A stretch of DNA of 64,000 bases from the NCBI GenBank assembly GCA_964509195.1, contig CAZDWJ010000007.1:94228-158227 (forward strand), written 5' to 3'. The position numbers and the translations under genes were made by a program. The notes under the pieces are model-generated. The model saw only the letters and a list, made by a program, of their open reading frames with translations. It ran no database searches and was not told the origin of the DNA. This document shows, one piece after another, positions 35,514 through 46,064 of this stretch; within the stretch, counting starts at the first letter, position 1; the number at the start of each line of letters is the position of its first letter. This DNA comes from UBA4802 sp964509195 (GTDB lineage: Bacteria > Spirochaetota > UBA4802 > UB4802).

Positions 35514-36395
35514 TGACAATTTTTCGATATCCAGTGGCCTTGGCTTTGTTTCATCTATAACAAGTGTTAGTGCTGTATTTGTGCAATGCTCAACACACAA
35601 TTCACACCCTGCACATATTTTTTTATTATATTCCCATTTACTATCACCTACATGTATTGCGTCAAAAGGACAAATACGCATACAATCTCCACAATATTTG
35701 CAAAGGCTCTCATTGCGAATTACAACATATCCAGCTGGTGCATTTCATGAACAATGAGCTATCAAACCGCTTTGCAAACTGTGTTGCTTTTAAGCTTACA
35801 CACGATTTGGGATGGCAATTACATATTACACCGGTGCTGCCACCAGTAGCTACTTTAAAGAATGCTTGTGTGAGGTATCCATGCTTCCTGAAATTTTTAA
35901 TAAGTTCAGAGCTTCATGTTGAGTGATTTTCTGTGCATTATATTTTTTACCATGTTCAAGCCAGAATTCCGCCACAGGCTTACCAACAGCAATGCAAGAG
36001 TTTATTGTCCATGACACATCACCTAACGTTTTTTTGCAGGGACAATCCATAACCGCAATAAAATCTGGCTGACTGAAAATGATTTTGTGTGCATATTGAT
36101 ACGGAATAATATTTCTGTTGGAATCGTTAATATGCGAAAAATCTCTGTTTAATTCAAGAATTTTTTTAGTGTCACTAAACGATAGTATCTTGGAATGATA
36201 TCGTTCAAATGCAAATTTCAAGAAACGCCGCAGTGGTGTAAACCATGAAAAGTAGTCAGCAAGTAATTTAAATATATGATAGATAATAAAAACATACGGG
36301 TAGTAAAAAACAAAATAAATATAGTTATGTAGTGCTCTGTCTATGCGAATTCCATGCTTTCTAAAAATTGCTATTGTTGAAGGCTTCACAATCAT
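35508..36395 (-). pseudogene. 4Fe-4S dicluster ferredoxin-type protein broken by two frameshifts
   Basis: The 5' part is open from 36395 to a stop at 35850 (181 residues: a membrane-associated start, then FIAVMDCPCKKTLGD). The frame should continue: in a second frame KVATGGSTGVICNCHPK extends it to about 35740, and in a third CKYCGDCMRICP and CAGCELCVEHC give two perfect 4Fe-4S motifs up to a TAA at 35508. So two single-base shifts, near a TTTAAAG run at about 35855 and at about 35742, split one gene. It starts 12 bp after the giant kinase gene on the same strand. Real decay and sequencing error are both possible. Confidence 0.82.
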
Positions 36396-36407
36396 TTTTT
36401 ATAATAA

Positions 36408-39400
36408 TCAAAAATACTTTGAAAGTAATTCTTGCAACTCCTCAATGGTAAATGGTTTGCATATACCAGCATTAAATCCATATTTTTCCGGATGAACCAG
36501 TACAGGATCATCACTATATCCACTCATCACAAATACTGGCACCTGTGTATCATATTTTCGTATTTCCACCACTGCTTCTTTGCCGCCCAACCCACCTTTT
36601 ATTGTCATATCAAATATTAACGCATCAAATGGTCGGCCCGCTTCTTTTTCCTTAATAAACAATTCAATTGCATCTTCACCATTTCCAACTGCAACACCTT
36701 GTAATCCTAAATGTTCTAAAAATTTAAGCATAATCTGGCGCATTATATCTTCATCATCAAGTATCAGCACTTTGCCTTGTTTAAGCGCCTTTTTTTCATC
36801 ACGTGAGGTTATTTGCTCAGATTTTTCTCTGATTGCAGGTAAATAAATATAGAACGATGTACCTTTACCTGGTTCAGATTCAACCTCTATTGTTCCCTGA
36901 TGCCGTGTTATAATAGAATAACTTGTAGCAAGTCCCAAACCCTGCCCCATGCTTTTTGTGGTAAAAAAGGGATCAAATATTTTGGGCAATACTTCTTTAG
37001 GAATACCAACACCCTGATCTGCGATAGTTATCTTTACATAATCACCTTCAAGCAATGGATGTTCATTGCCTTTAAATGATATATTTTCTGCAGAGACGGC
37101 AATAATGCCGCCCATTGGCATAGCCTGTACAGCATTAATTACAACGTTTTGAATTACTTGTGCAATTTGATTACTATCAAAGTCAGCACTGAAGAGATTA
37201 CTATCAATATTAAATTCTGCTTTCACATTTGAACCACTGACAGTAAATTGTACAATGTCTTTTAATAAAGGTTTGACAGGTTGAATCTTCTTTACCGGTT
37301 GACCGCCTTTTGAAAATGTTAAAAGTTGACCTGTCAACCCTTTTGCCCTATGTATAGATTTAAGCGCTTGTGCAAGTAACTCAGATATATCAGCATCTTT
37401 CACATATGCATTGGCAAGTCCAATATACCCAAACACACCCTCTAAAATATTATTAAAATCATGGGCAATACCGGCTGCAAGCAACCCCAATGATTCTAAA
37501 CGCTGTGCACGCTGTGATTGTTCAATCAGCTGGAGTTTCTCAGTCATATCTCTGAATACAAGTACAACCCCCAGTATATTGCCAACAGCATCTTTAATTG
37601 GTGCAGCGCTGTCAGCTATAACACGTCGTGTTCCATCCTTTGCCACAAGGACAGTATGGTTGGAAAGCTCATATACCTGCCCTGTGGCCAGTACTTTTTC
37701 AACTGGGTTTTCTAAAGGTTTGCCCGATAGCTCATGAATAATCGTAAAAATTTCTGATAGATGTCTTCCTTCCGCTTCTGCCTGTGAATACCCTGTAAGC
37801 TGCTGGGCAGCTTCATTTATAATTACTACTTTCCCTTTAGTATCAGTAGCTATTACACCATCACCAATACTTTGCAGAGTAATCTGCAGTTTTTCCTTTT
37901 CTTCAAAGAGTGCTTCTTCCGCTTGTTTACGATCAGTGATATCAAGAACCGATACAAGGCCTGCAGGCCTGCCCTTATATTGCACTGTTGAACTTGTAAT
38001 ATAAAGCCATTTAACCTGTCCATCTTTAGTGATAATTCTAAACTCATAACTATCTAACCCAAGCTCGCCCTGCTGCCGTTTTTTACCTTTGTCAAGAATC
38101 ATGTGCACATCATCAGGATGTACCATAAACCAAAAATTCATAGTGCTAATATCTTCAAAATTGTATCCTGAAATCTGCTCTGCTGCTTTATTCACATATA
38201 CAAATTTGTCATCCTGATACATCATAATGGCAGTAGGGCTTGAATTAGCAAGCGTTCTGAATTTTTCTTCACTTTCAGCAAGTGCCATGTTTATTTCAAA
38301 ACTCTCAACCGATTTCCATGCAGCATCCATAAGAAGCGTTAATTGCAATACATCAATTTCGGTGTAATCCGATTCTTTATTAGCAACTCCAACAGTAGCA
38401 ACAATCTGCGCGTTTTTAAATATTGGAATACCCAAATAGCGGACAAGTTCTACATGGCCTTCAGGATAACCCTTTTTATGTGGATGTGGTTCTTTGTAAT
38501 TATTAATTATAATTGGGCGTGCCTGACGTACTGCCTCAGCCCAAATACCTGCATCATCAAGATAATACACTTGAGGCTTTTCTAGCATAGCGCATTGCTT
38601 CATTACATCTTTGGACCATGCATTAATGACGAATTTCTTTTCTTCATTATAATAATTCAAAATAAAACCAATTTTACTTCTAGTTAACTGCAATGCTTTT
38701 CCAAGTACATACTCAAAAAGTTCATGGACATCCTTTGGATTATATTGCAAAATTGCAATTGCGGCCTCAAGGCGCTCCTTATTTTTTATCAATAATTCTT
38801 CAGCAATTTTACGCTGAGTTAAATCATGAGCAACAATCATTATAGAGACAATTTTATTGTCTTTAACTAAAGGTGTTGAAGTAACTTGTACAGGAATCAA
38901 AGTGCCAAACTTATTCATAAATTCAGTTTCATACTGCTCAATGCCAAAATACCCTGCAATACGTTTTGCATGCCGTTCATAAATTACACGTCTGTGTTTA
39001 TGGGGCACAAACATTAAAATATTCTTACCAATAATCTCTTCCCTGGTATATCCTGATAAATTCACTGCAGCTTGATTAATATACTGTATAACGCCATTCA
39101 TATCATGGAGGGCAATTAAGTCTTGTGTGGATTCTGCCAACAAACGATAACGTTCTTCACTTTCGCGCAACTGCTGTTCTGCTTTTTTTCTGTTATCAAT
39201 ATCCCTAACAACTGCCAGTATATGCTCTTTTCCTGTAAGAATTATTTTTTTTAAGGTTACTTCAACCCAGAAAATATCTCCATTCTTCTTTTTGGCCAAC
39301 CATTCAAATGTGGGAATTTCACCCTGTAATGCCAGAACAATTTTTTCCTGTGCCACCTCTTCAGTATATGGATAGACATTTGCACTCAAATTACCAATAT

Positions 39401-42400
39401 TACAAGCCAGCAATTCTTCTTTTGAGGAGTATCCATACATTTCTAATGTTTGCCGGTTACAATCAATTATTCTTGCTCCTGATTCAGTAATTTCATCTAT
39501 CATAATAGAATCAGTAGTTGAGTCATAAATCTCCCTAAATCTCTGTTCACTTTCAAGAATTGCCATTTCATTCTGCTTCTGCTCTGTTATATCACGTATA
39601 GTTTCGATAGCTCCTATTATATTTCCATCTTTGTCATATAGTGGTGCAGCCTTCCCCCACAAATATACTTTTTTACCTTTAAAGTTATCGATGGTGGTTT
39701 CTGCAATCAGTACATCCTTTTCTTTTTTTACGTATGTATATTTTTTTGCTATCTCATCATCAAATTGTAATGCTAGATCTATTAATATTGGCCTGCGTAC
39801 CCCATACAATGGCAATGCATATTCATAATTTCCCTTTCCGATTAAATCTTGAGCATTTACTCCCAATAATTCTTCCATCGCTTTATTGCATGCTATAACA
39901 ATACCATTTTTATCCACCACCAGAGTGGGATCCGGTGTATACGCAATGATGTCTTCCAGTTGTTTCTGTTTGTTTACTATTTCAGCTTCTGCTTTTTTTC
40001 TTTCGGTTATGTCAGTATAGAGTGCAAAAGAACCTATATAGTTTCCTTTTTCACTTATAATTGATTTTGCTGAAACTATCGCCCACAATTCACTACCATC
40101 TTTCTTTTTTCTTCTGCCTTCATATACCTCATCAATACCCTTTGCTCGCTTTCTTAATCTTTCTTTCAAATCAGGGATATCCTCCTCAAACATAAAATCA
40201 TAGATAGATCGTCCAAGCATCTCATCCTGAGTATATCCCATCATATCTGCCATTGCTTTGTTAACATAGGTGGTAACATTATTTTCAATTTTCCATATTC
40301 CCTCCTTTGCAGTTTCAACCAGGATACGGTATTGCTCCTCACTCATCAACAGAGCTTTTTCGGTCTTTTTCCTTTCAGTAATGTCTCGTACTATTGCTTG
40401 AATATACTTTTTACCACCCCATTCAAATGCGTTCAGGCTCACTTCAGCATCAAATGGTGTTTTATCGTATTTACAATGTTGCCACTCAAAAAACTGTGGA
40501 ACACCAGCAAATGCAGCCTCAATCTTTTCCAGTGCTTTTTCTTTTGATTTCCTTCCATCAGGCTGAAATTCTGGGGAAAATTGATATGGCGGAGTACCAA
40601 TTATCTGGTCTCGCGTACACCCAAACATCTCCAGTGTTTTTTTATTACAATCAATGAATATATCTTTGTCCATTATAAAAATTGCATCATTAGCTGATTC
40701 AAACAAAGTACTATATTTTGCCTCATTTTCTATAAGTGTGTCTTCAATAATTTTACTTTCTGTGATATCAGTAATAAAATTCAACGTTGCAGGTTTGCCT
40801 TCCCATTCAATAGCAACGACATTAAGTTCAATCCACCTGACACCTTTAGTTTTAGTCAAAACCCTGAATTTGTATTGTGACAGAACATCTTCACCTCTTA
40901 TACGTCGTGTATAATTTTCAAGCACCATGTGCCGATCATCAGGATGTACAAACTCAATAAATGGCCTCGTTAACATTTCCTGTGGAGTATACCCACTCAA
41001 TTCAAAAGCACGACTGTTGAACAATTTTATAACACCATCCTGTATCACCAGAATAGTTTCAGTTGCATTCTCAAAGAGTGCTCTGTATTTTGCCTCACTA
41101 TCCTTTAATTCTTTTTCTGCCTTTATCCTTTGTGAGATATCACGTACTATACTTATAAATGCCTGGGGCTTGCCTTCGTTATTGGGAAGAACAGAAGAAT
41201 GTACTTCAACAGCAATACTTTGTCCTTCTTTATTTTTTATTGTATATATATTTCCTTCAGAATAACCGGTTGCTATGGTCTTGCTGAAATTCTGAACGGC
41301 TTTTTTCCTTTCTTCTTCATTCAGCAAATCAAGAATATTGGTAACATCAGTAAATAATTCCGCCTGAGTGGTTACTCCATACAACTCACGTGCTCTTTTA
41401 TTTGCTGCTAATACATTACCCATTAAATCATAAATTATTATTACATCAGGAGAAGTATCAAATAATGCTTTATACCATTCTTCACTTTTCTTTAAACGGT
41501 TTTCAATTTCCTTACGGCCAGTAATATCTCGCACGATTGCCAGCATGAATTCTTCTTTACCTAACATCAGTCTGCTAAGGGTTACCTCTGTATCAAAAGG
41601 CGTGCCATCTAACCTTAAGTGTTGCCATTCAAAATGCTGAGGTTTACCTTTCTTTGCTTCTTGTATATACCGCAATGCTAATTCTTTAGAATTCTTCCCA
41701 TCAGGCTGATTTTCTGGATGAAGTGCATGTGCAGAAACACCAATAATATCTTCACGTTTACATTTGAACATCTCTAAGGTTGCCGTATTACATTCTATAC
41801 ATATATCGTCTTTCATTATGAATATAGCATCAGTTGTCGAATTAAATATGGCCCTGAATTTTTCCTCATTCTCTCTTAATATCTTCTCCATCAATTTGAT
41901 TGTTGTAATATTCTCATGGATTCCAACAAGCCCAATTATTTTCCCATCATGGTTTTTAATGGCATTAGCTTTCAAATAGATATCCACTATGTTTTTGTTT
42001 TTATCGTACATCTGTACGTGTCCAGACCATGAACCTCCTGACATTATTGTTTTAAAAACTTCTCTGCCCACTTTATGATCAACATATAACGTTCGTGGTG
42101 GATTATCCCCAATATCCCCAAAAAGATCACTAAATGCTTTGTTCTGATAGTAGTGCTTACCTTCTGGCGTTGACATGCCAATGGCAAACGAAGAATTTTC
42201 AACAAGTTCTTTAAAAATTGCTAATTGATCCTCAGTTTTTTTTCTTTCTGAAATATCTCTTGATATAACAAGAATACCTATTGGCTTTTGTTTTTCATCT
42301 CTAATAAATGATACCTGTGTTTCTAGCCATATTGTTGCACCATCTTTTCTATAATGCTCTAGCTCTAGAATTCTGCTTCGCTTTGGATCGTATGTACCCT

Positions 42401-42710
42401 TCTTTCCTTTTTTCAATTCTTCTTTGTACACTGCCATTACTTTATTTAAAGAATCCGGTGTTAGAATCTGTTCTATTTTTTGTTTTTGTACTTCTTTTAA
42501 TGGATATCCACGTAATTTTACAATGGCAGGACTCACATAAATAATATTAAAATCCATATCAAATATCGTGAAGGCATCAGCACTCACATTAGCTATTGAG
42601 CTGAATAAATCCATTTGTTTAAAAACATTATCAACAGACATTTTGGTCTTTTTTGGTTTAGTTCGTATATTGCTCTGTGATGATTTCTTTATTTTTTTTA
42701 TTTTATCCAT
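36408..42710 (-). CDS. Giant multi-PAS hybrid histidine kinase with receiver domain
   Basis: 2100 residues, no membrane segment, so a soluble sensor. By counting the PAS/PAC boundaries (DISERKK, DITGRKE, DITERKK and so on) there are about 12 PAS domains: ten from about 30 to 1315, then a GAF domain (about 1315-1485), then two more PAS (about 1485-1735). The kinase core follows: H-box SLGLLAAGIAHDFNNIL (about 1750), N-box VVINAVQAMPMGG, G-boxes DQGVGIP and GQGLGLATSY, and a receiver domain (about 1990-2100) with LILDDED, the phospho-acceptor Asp in IFDMTIKGG, and GICKPFT. PAS 3 and 6 are near-duplicates. No DNA-binding output partner is adjacent. Confidence 0.9.
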   Translation of the reverse strand: MDKIKKIKKSSQSNIRTKPKKTKMSVDNVFKQMDLFSSIANVSADAFTIFDMDFNIIYVSPAIVKLRGYPLKEVQKQKIEQILTPDSLNKVMAVYKEELKKGKKGTYDPKRSRILELEHYRKDGATIWLETQVSFIRDEKQKPIGILVISRDISERKKTEDQLAIFKELVENSSFAIGMSTPEGKHYYQNKAFSDLFGDIGDNPPRTLYVDHKVGREVFKTIMSGGSWSGHVQMYDKNKNIVDIYLKANAIKNHDGKIIGLVGIHENITTIKLMEKILRENEEKFRAIFNSTTDAIFIMKDDICIECNTATLEMFKCKREDIIGVSAHALHPENQPDGKNSKELALRYIQEAKKGKPQHFEWQHLRLDGTPFDTEVTLSRLMLGKEEFMLAIVRDITGRKEIENRLKKSEEWYKALFDTSPDVIIIYDLMGNVLAANKRARELYGVTTQAELFTDVTNILDLLNEEERKKAVQNFSKTIATGYSEGNIYTIKNKEGQSIAVEVHSSVLPNNEGKPQAFISIVRDISQRIKAEKELKDSEAKYRALFENATETILVIQDGVIKLFNSRAFELSGYTPQEMLTRPFIEFVHPDDRHMVLENYTRRIRGEDVLSQYKFRVLTKTKGVRWIELNVVAIEWEGKPATLNFITDITESKIIEDTLIENEAKYSTLFESANDAIFIMDKDIFIDCNKKTLEMFGCTRDQIIGTPPYQFSPEFQPDGRKSKEKALEKIEAAFAGVPQFFEWQHCKYDKTPFDAEVSLNAFEWGGKKYIQAIVRDITERKKTEKALLMSEEQYRILVETAKEGIWKIENNVTTYVNKAMADMMGYTQDEMLGRSIYDFMFEEDIPDLKERLRKRAKGIDEVYEGRRKKKDGSELWAIVSAKSIISEKGNYIGSFALYTDITERKKAEAEIVNKQKQLEDIIAYTPDPTLVVDKNGIVIACNKAMEELLGVNAQDLIGKGNYEYALPLYGVRRPILIDLALQFDDEIAKKYTYVKKEKDVLIAETTIDNFKGKKVYLWGKAAPLYDKDGNIIGAIETIRDITEQKQNEMAILESEQRFREIYDSTTDSIMIDEITESGARIIDCNRQTLEMYGYSSKEELLACNIGNLSANVYPYTEEVAQEKIVLALQGEIPTFEWLAKKKNGDIFWVEVTLKKIILTGKEHILAVVRDIDNRKKAEQQLRESEERYRLLAESTQDLIALHDMNGVIQYINQAAVNLSGYTREEIIGKNILMFVPHKHRRVIYERHAKRIAGYFGIEQYETEFMNKFGTLIPVQVTSTPLVKDNKIVSIMIVAHDLTQRKIAEELLIKNKERLEAAIAILQYNPKDVHELFEYVLGKALQLTRSKIGFILNYYNEEKKFVINAWSKDVMKQCAMLEKPQVYYLDDAGIWAEAVRQARPIIINNYKEPHPHKKGYPEGHVELVRYLGIPIFKNAQIVATVGVANKESDYTEIDVLQLTLLMDAAWKSVESFEINMALAESEEKFRTLANSSPTAIMMYQDDKFVYVNKAAEQISGYNFEDISTMNFWFMVHPDDVHMILDKGKKRQQGELGLDSYEFRIITKDGQVKWLYITSSTVQYKGRPAGLVSVLDITDRKQAEEALFEEKEKLQITLQSIGDGVIATDTKGKVVIINEAAQQLTGYSQAEAEGRHLSEIFTIIHELSGKPLENPVEKVLATGQVYELSNHTVLVAKDGTRRVIADSAAPIKDAVGNILGVVLVFRDMTEKLQLIEQSQRAQRLESLGLLAAGIAHDFNNILEGVFGYIGLANAYVKDADISELLAQALKSIHRAKGLTGQLLTFSKGGQPVKKIQPVKPLLKDIVQFTVSGSNVKAEFNIDSNLFSADFDSNQIAQVIQNVVINAVQAMPMGGIIAVSAENISFKGNEHPLLEGDYVKITIADQGVGIPKEVLPKIFDPFFTTKSMGQGLGLATSYSIITRHQGTIEVESEPGKGTSFYIYLPAIREKSEQITSRDEKKALKQGKVLILDDEDIMRQIMLKFLEHLGLQGVAVGNGEDAIELFIKEKEAGRPFDALIFDMTIKGGLGGKEAVVEIRKYDTQVPVFVMSGYSDDPVLVHPEKYGFNAGICKPFTIEELQELLSKYF

Positions 42711-42789
42711 TACAATATCCTATTCAGAAAAACAGTACAATAATCTAATATAACTATAATCGATTTCGGTGTAAATTACAACCAAAAAA

Positions 42790-44469
42790 CTAAAACTCTT
42801 TATCCTCATCTGTTTGTAGGTATTGTAATATCTTTCTGCGGATTGAATCGGGGAGTCTTATACCAATCGTTTTTAGCCTGTTTTCATATTTTTTAAACGA
42901 ACGTATATGCTGTGAAGTTGTCACAAATATTTTAAAATACGAACGTATGCTGCCTTCAAGCTCTTTTCTGAATTCAATATCCTGATTGAGCATATCTTCT
43001 AACGGGGCTATTACACGATAGTTTATTGGACGGCAGATTGAACGGTATGCAACAAAGCGTTGCAGTGTTTCAGATTCATAATTTTTTTCTTTTATGTTTT
43101 TTTCTACCTCGTTTAAATCAATACAATCTAGGACCTCAAATTTATATTCGTCCTGCAATGCATTTCGTATCATTTCAGCTGCATCCCTGCAGCAATTACA
43201 TGACAATAAGTTATCAGGGCACTGCAACCCACATCTTAAATACAGCACAATATCAATATCTGAGCTTGGCTGTGATAATCCCACATTGACCGAACCCACT
43301 ACATCCATTGCAATGTCTTCCACCAAAGGTTCAATACGCTTAACTATCTCCTCCATTTTTTCAACGCGCAATTCTGACTCTTCGGTTTGAAACATTCTGA
43401 AAAAGTTCTTGATTTCTTTGAATAGCTCAATCTCTGGTATGTGTGAATATTGCTGAATATGCATATCAATATTGACTAATTTCTTTTTTGCATTGTACCT
43501 GCCCTCATCGATAATACTTTCAATCCACTGGCCATCCTTTTTTACATATTCAGCTAAATCATACACTCGCTCATTGTACATTTTCCTATACAATACCTGT
43601 GCTACTTTGTTATCTTCAAGTTCTAACTGATAAAAAAATCCTCCCTCTAGTACATCATGATGCACAGTAGTGATGTCACCAAAAGGCGAAGGATTTAAGT
43701 ACAGTGTGTGCTCAACCTCCTGTAGTCCCCAGGAACCGTGAATATGGCCTGTTAAACACAAAATTACAGGATTGTTATCACAATATGTCCTTAGTGCTGG
43801 AGAACCCGTTGGACCTACAGGGGCAAGCCAGTCCAACACACCATGTGCAGGTTGATGTGTGACAATTATTGTTGGATGTACTGCTTTGAAGAAATTATAC
43901 ATTTCATTTTTACGGTCATCAATCCCGATGCCAGCTTTATATGACACCACGTATTTTTGTGGTATCCCTGCTGTAAATACATCAGCTCCCCCATAGCCAG
44001 CTATAACATGGTCATCTACCTGATACCAGTGTAAATGCAGATCCCTGTCATGGAGGGATGTATATTTTAAATCCATGTCGTAGTTGCCGGGCAGTGCAAA
44101 TATGTGTGTTTGTGGTTTGAAGCTAAAGATATTAGCCAGCACCTTGTATTTTTGCTGCATCACCCTCCGTGCCCGTATGGTATACTGCTGGTATTTAGCT
44201 GCAGATTCGGCAACATCTTCAGTAATATGCGGCATCTCCATCAATTCATCAATAAAGTCTTCCACTGTTACATCATCGCGCCCCATCTGCTTTCGCATGT
44301 TGTCAAAATACATCTGCAGTTCATAGTAGCGAATGGCACTGTCCATATTGTAAAACGGAATGTCTATTAAATCACCGGAGATGATATATACATCTGCTAT
44401 CGTTTCATATAAAAGCTCTCTTACGCGTTCAAATGCGCCATGTACATCGGTGCAGTAGATTATTCGCAT
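42790..44469 (-). CDS. Metallophosphoesterase-nucleotidyltransferase fusion protein
   Basis: 559 residues. Residues 1-260 are a calcineurin-like phosphoesterase with the full metal set: YCTDVHGAFE, ISGDLIDI, LPGNYDMD, VTHQPAHG and LTGHIHGSWG. After a linker, residues about 385-470 have VVGSVNVGLSQPSSDIDIVLYL, the GSxxxGxxxxxSDIDI motif of the polymerase-beta-like nucleotidyltransferase fold, followed by a Cys cluster (CGLQCPDNLLSCNCC). The fusion suggests opposed transfer and removal of a nucleotide or phosphate. It abuts lnt (one-base overlap) in an operon with ligA. Its substrate is unknown. Confidence 0.75.
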   Translation of the reverse strand: MRIIYCTDVHGAFERVRELLYETIADVYIISGDLIDIPFYNMDSAIRYYELQMYFDNMRKQMGRDDVTVEDFIDELMEMPHITEDVAESAAKYQQYTIRARRVMQQKYKVLANIFSFKPQTHIFALPGNYDMDLKYTSLHDRDLHLHWYQVDDHVIAGYGGADVFTAGIPQKYVVSYKAGIGIDDRKNEMYNFFKAVHPTIIVTHQPAHGVLDWLAPVGPTGSPALRTYCDNNPVILCLTGHIHGSWGLQEVEHTLYLNPSPFGDITTVHHDVLEGGFFYQLELEDNKVAQVLYRKMYNERVYDLAEYVKKDGQWIESIIDEGRYNAKKKLVNIDMHIQQYSHIPEIELFKEIKNFFRMFQTEESELRVEKMEEIVKRIEPLVEDIAMDVVGSVNVGLSQPSSDIDIVLYLRCGLQCPDNLLSCNCCRDAAEMIRNALQDEYKFEVLDCIDLNEVEKNIKEKNYESETLQRFVAYRSICRPINYRVIAPLEDMLNQDIEFRKELEGSIRSYFKIFVTTSQHIRSFKKYENRLKTIGIRLPDSIRRKILQYLQTDEDKEF

Positions 44470-46064
44470 CAGGGTTTCCTTTTTTTAGCAATCAATGTAT
44501 TACCGATAACTATCGCACACAACATCAGTAAAAATGCAAAAGACATATATAACACACTATCGCCAAAGCGCCGGTACAGCGTGTTGGTATTCATACTCAA
44601 ATCCATATCCCCCACACAGTACGTTCTTTCCATTAATGGAATCCATTTGGTAATATGGCCATACGGGTCTATGAGTGCAGTAAAACCGGAGTTGCCGGCA
44701 CTCACAAACCATACTCCATTTTCGATTGCCCTGAACACTGAAAAATAAAAATGCTGCATGGGACCTATGGGATTTTCCGTCCATAAAAGATTTGTAATAT
44801 TGACATAAAAGTCAATACCTGCCTTTGCATAGTTGCGGCATAATTTATGAAAAATATTTTCATAGCATATAAGAGGTGCACATCTGAACGTACCAACTGT
44901 AAAAATACGCGGAGTGTCGCCTGGCATAAAGTTTGAGCCGCCAAACGCATCAACTATGTCATTCACAAACGGAAAGAGTTCCCCGTACGGGAACCATTCA
45001 CCAAACGGCACCAGATGAATCTTTGCATACGTGTCAACAACCTCTCCTGCTGAGTTGATAAGTACCATACTGTTTTGCGGATAGTACCTGTGTCGTACCA
45101 TGTCTTCAATAATACCAATCTCACCAGTTAAAAGTGGTACACGGTTGCCTGCAGCTAGTGCAAGAACTGCTTCTTCAAAATGATTCAGGTTGCCATTGTA
45201 GTAGCTGTACGAAATATTTTCAAGAGTAGCAGATTCAGACCACACTACTAAATCAGGATCATGCTGCATTGCCTGCCTGGTTAAATCACGTAATATATCA
45301 AGATAGGTATATTTGTTTTTAGTCCAGTTTTCCCATGGTGAAAAGCATGACTGCACCATTGCAACACGCAAATTTACTTGTTTGGCCTGGTTATGACGGT
45401 GCAACCGTATAAAGCCATACGCTAATGAAGCTAATACTATCGCACACACAAGTAAGCAAGCCAGCAATGCAGGACGATAGTTACTGTTTAAAAGTCTTGC
45501 CCTGATATACTCTGCGATACTGATGTTTGAAAGTATAAGAATGAATGTAATCCCATAAATACCCACAACAGAAGCTATCTGAATAAAATTAATAAATGGA
45601 TACTGCGTATAGCCAAAAAAATTCCACGGGAATGCCATAGTTCCAATTGTCTGTACCCAATCAAATGCAATCCATACTGTGGGATATATTATCACAGTAA
45701 GTCGCGGAAAAATGCGGGATAAATATTCCGCAACAAAAATCTTTGTGGCAAAGAAGACCGAAATACACGGAATTATCAGGGCAACAATCACAACCTTGCC
45801 AAAGGGCACTGCCTGCCCAAAATCGCCCATCCAGTAATAGACAACACCAAAACCAAATAGCCCGGTGATAAATGAAGTTATGTACACTTCTTTTAATGGT
45901 TTATCGCGTACATACAAAAAAAGCGGCACAAGGCATACCCACGCACATACTGACAGCAAGGGCACATATAAATTCAACACTGTTAAAAACGAAAAATAAA
46001 ACAGTGGTATAGATAGTAAATAGTAATGCCCTGAATTTTTACGTATAAGATCTTTAATCCTCAT
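44469..46064 (-). CDS. lnt: Apolipoprotein N-acyltransferase
   Basis: 531 residues. Six to seven N-terminal membrane helices, a nitrilase-fold catalytic domain, and a last C-terminal helix (FAFLLMLCAIVIGNTLI). The catalytic triad can be placed: Glu in VWSESATLEN, Lys in KIHLVPFGEWFPYGE, Cys in PLICYENIF. It N-acylates the diacylglyceryl-cysteine of lipoproteins in the inner membrane, which fits a diderm with lipoproteins. It overlaps the ligA stop by one base. Confidence 0.9.
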   Translation of the reverse strand: MRIKDLIRKNSGHYYLLSIPLFYFSFLTVLNLYVPLLSVCAWVCLVPLFLYVRDKPLKEVYITSFITGLFGFGVVYYWMGDFGQAVPFGKVVIVALIIPCISVFFATKIFVAEYLSRIFPRLTVIIYPTVWIAFDWVQTIGTMAFPWNFFGYTQYPFINFIQIASVVGIYGITFILILSNISIAEYIRARLLNSNYRPALLACLLVCAIVLASLAYGFIRLHRHNQAKQVNLRVAMVQSCFSPWENWTKNKYTYLDILRDLTRQAMQHDPDLVVWSESATLENISYSYYNGNLNHFEEAVLALAAGNRVPLLTGEIGIIEDMVRHRYYPQNSMVLINSAGEVVDTYAKIHLVPFGEWFPYGELFPFVNDIVDAFGGSNFMPGDTPRIFTVGTFRCAPLICYENIFHKLCRNYAKAGIDFYVNITNLLWTENPIGPMQHFYFSVFRAIENGVWFVSAGNSGFTALIDPYGHITKWIPLMERTYCVGDMDLSMNTNTLYRRFGDSVLYMSFAFLLMLCAIVIGNTLIAKKRKP

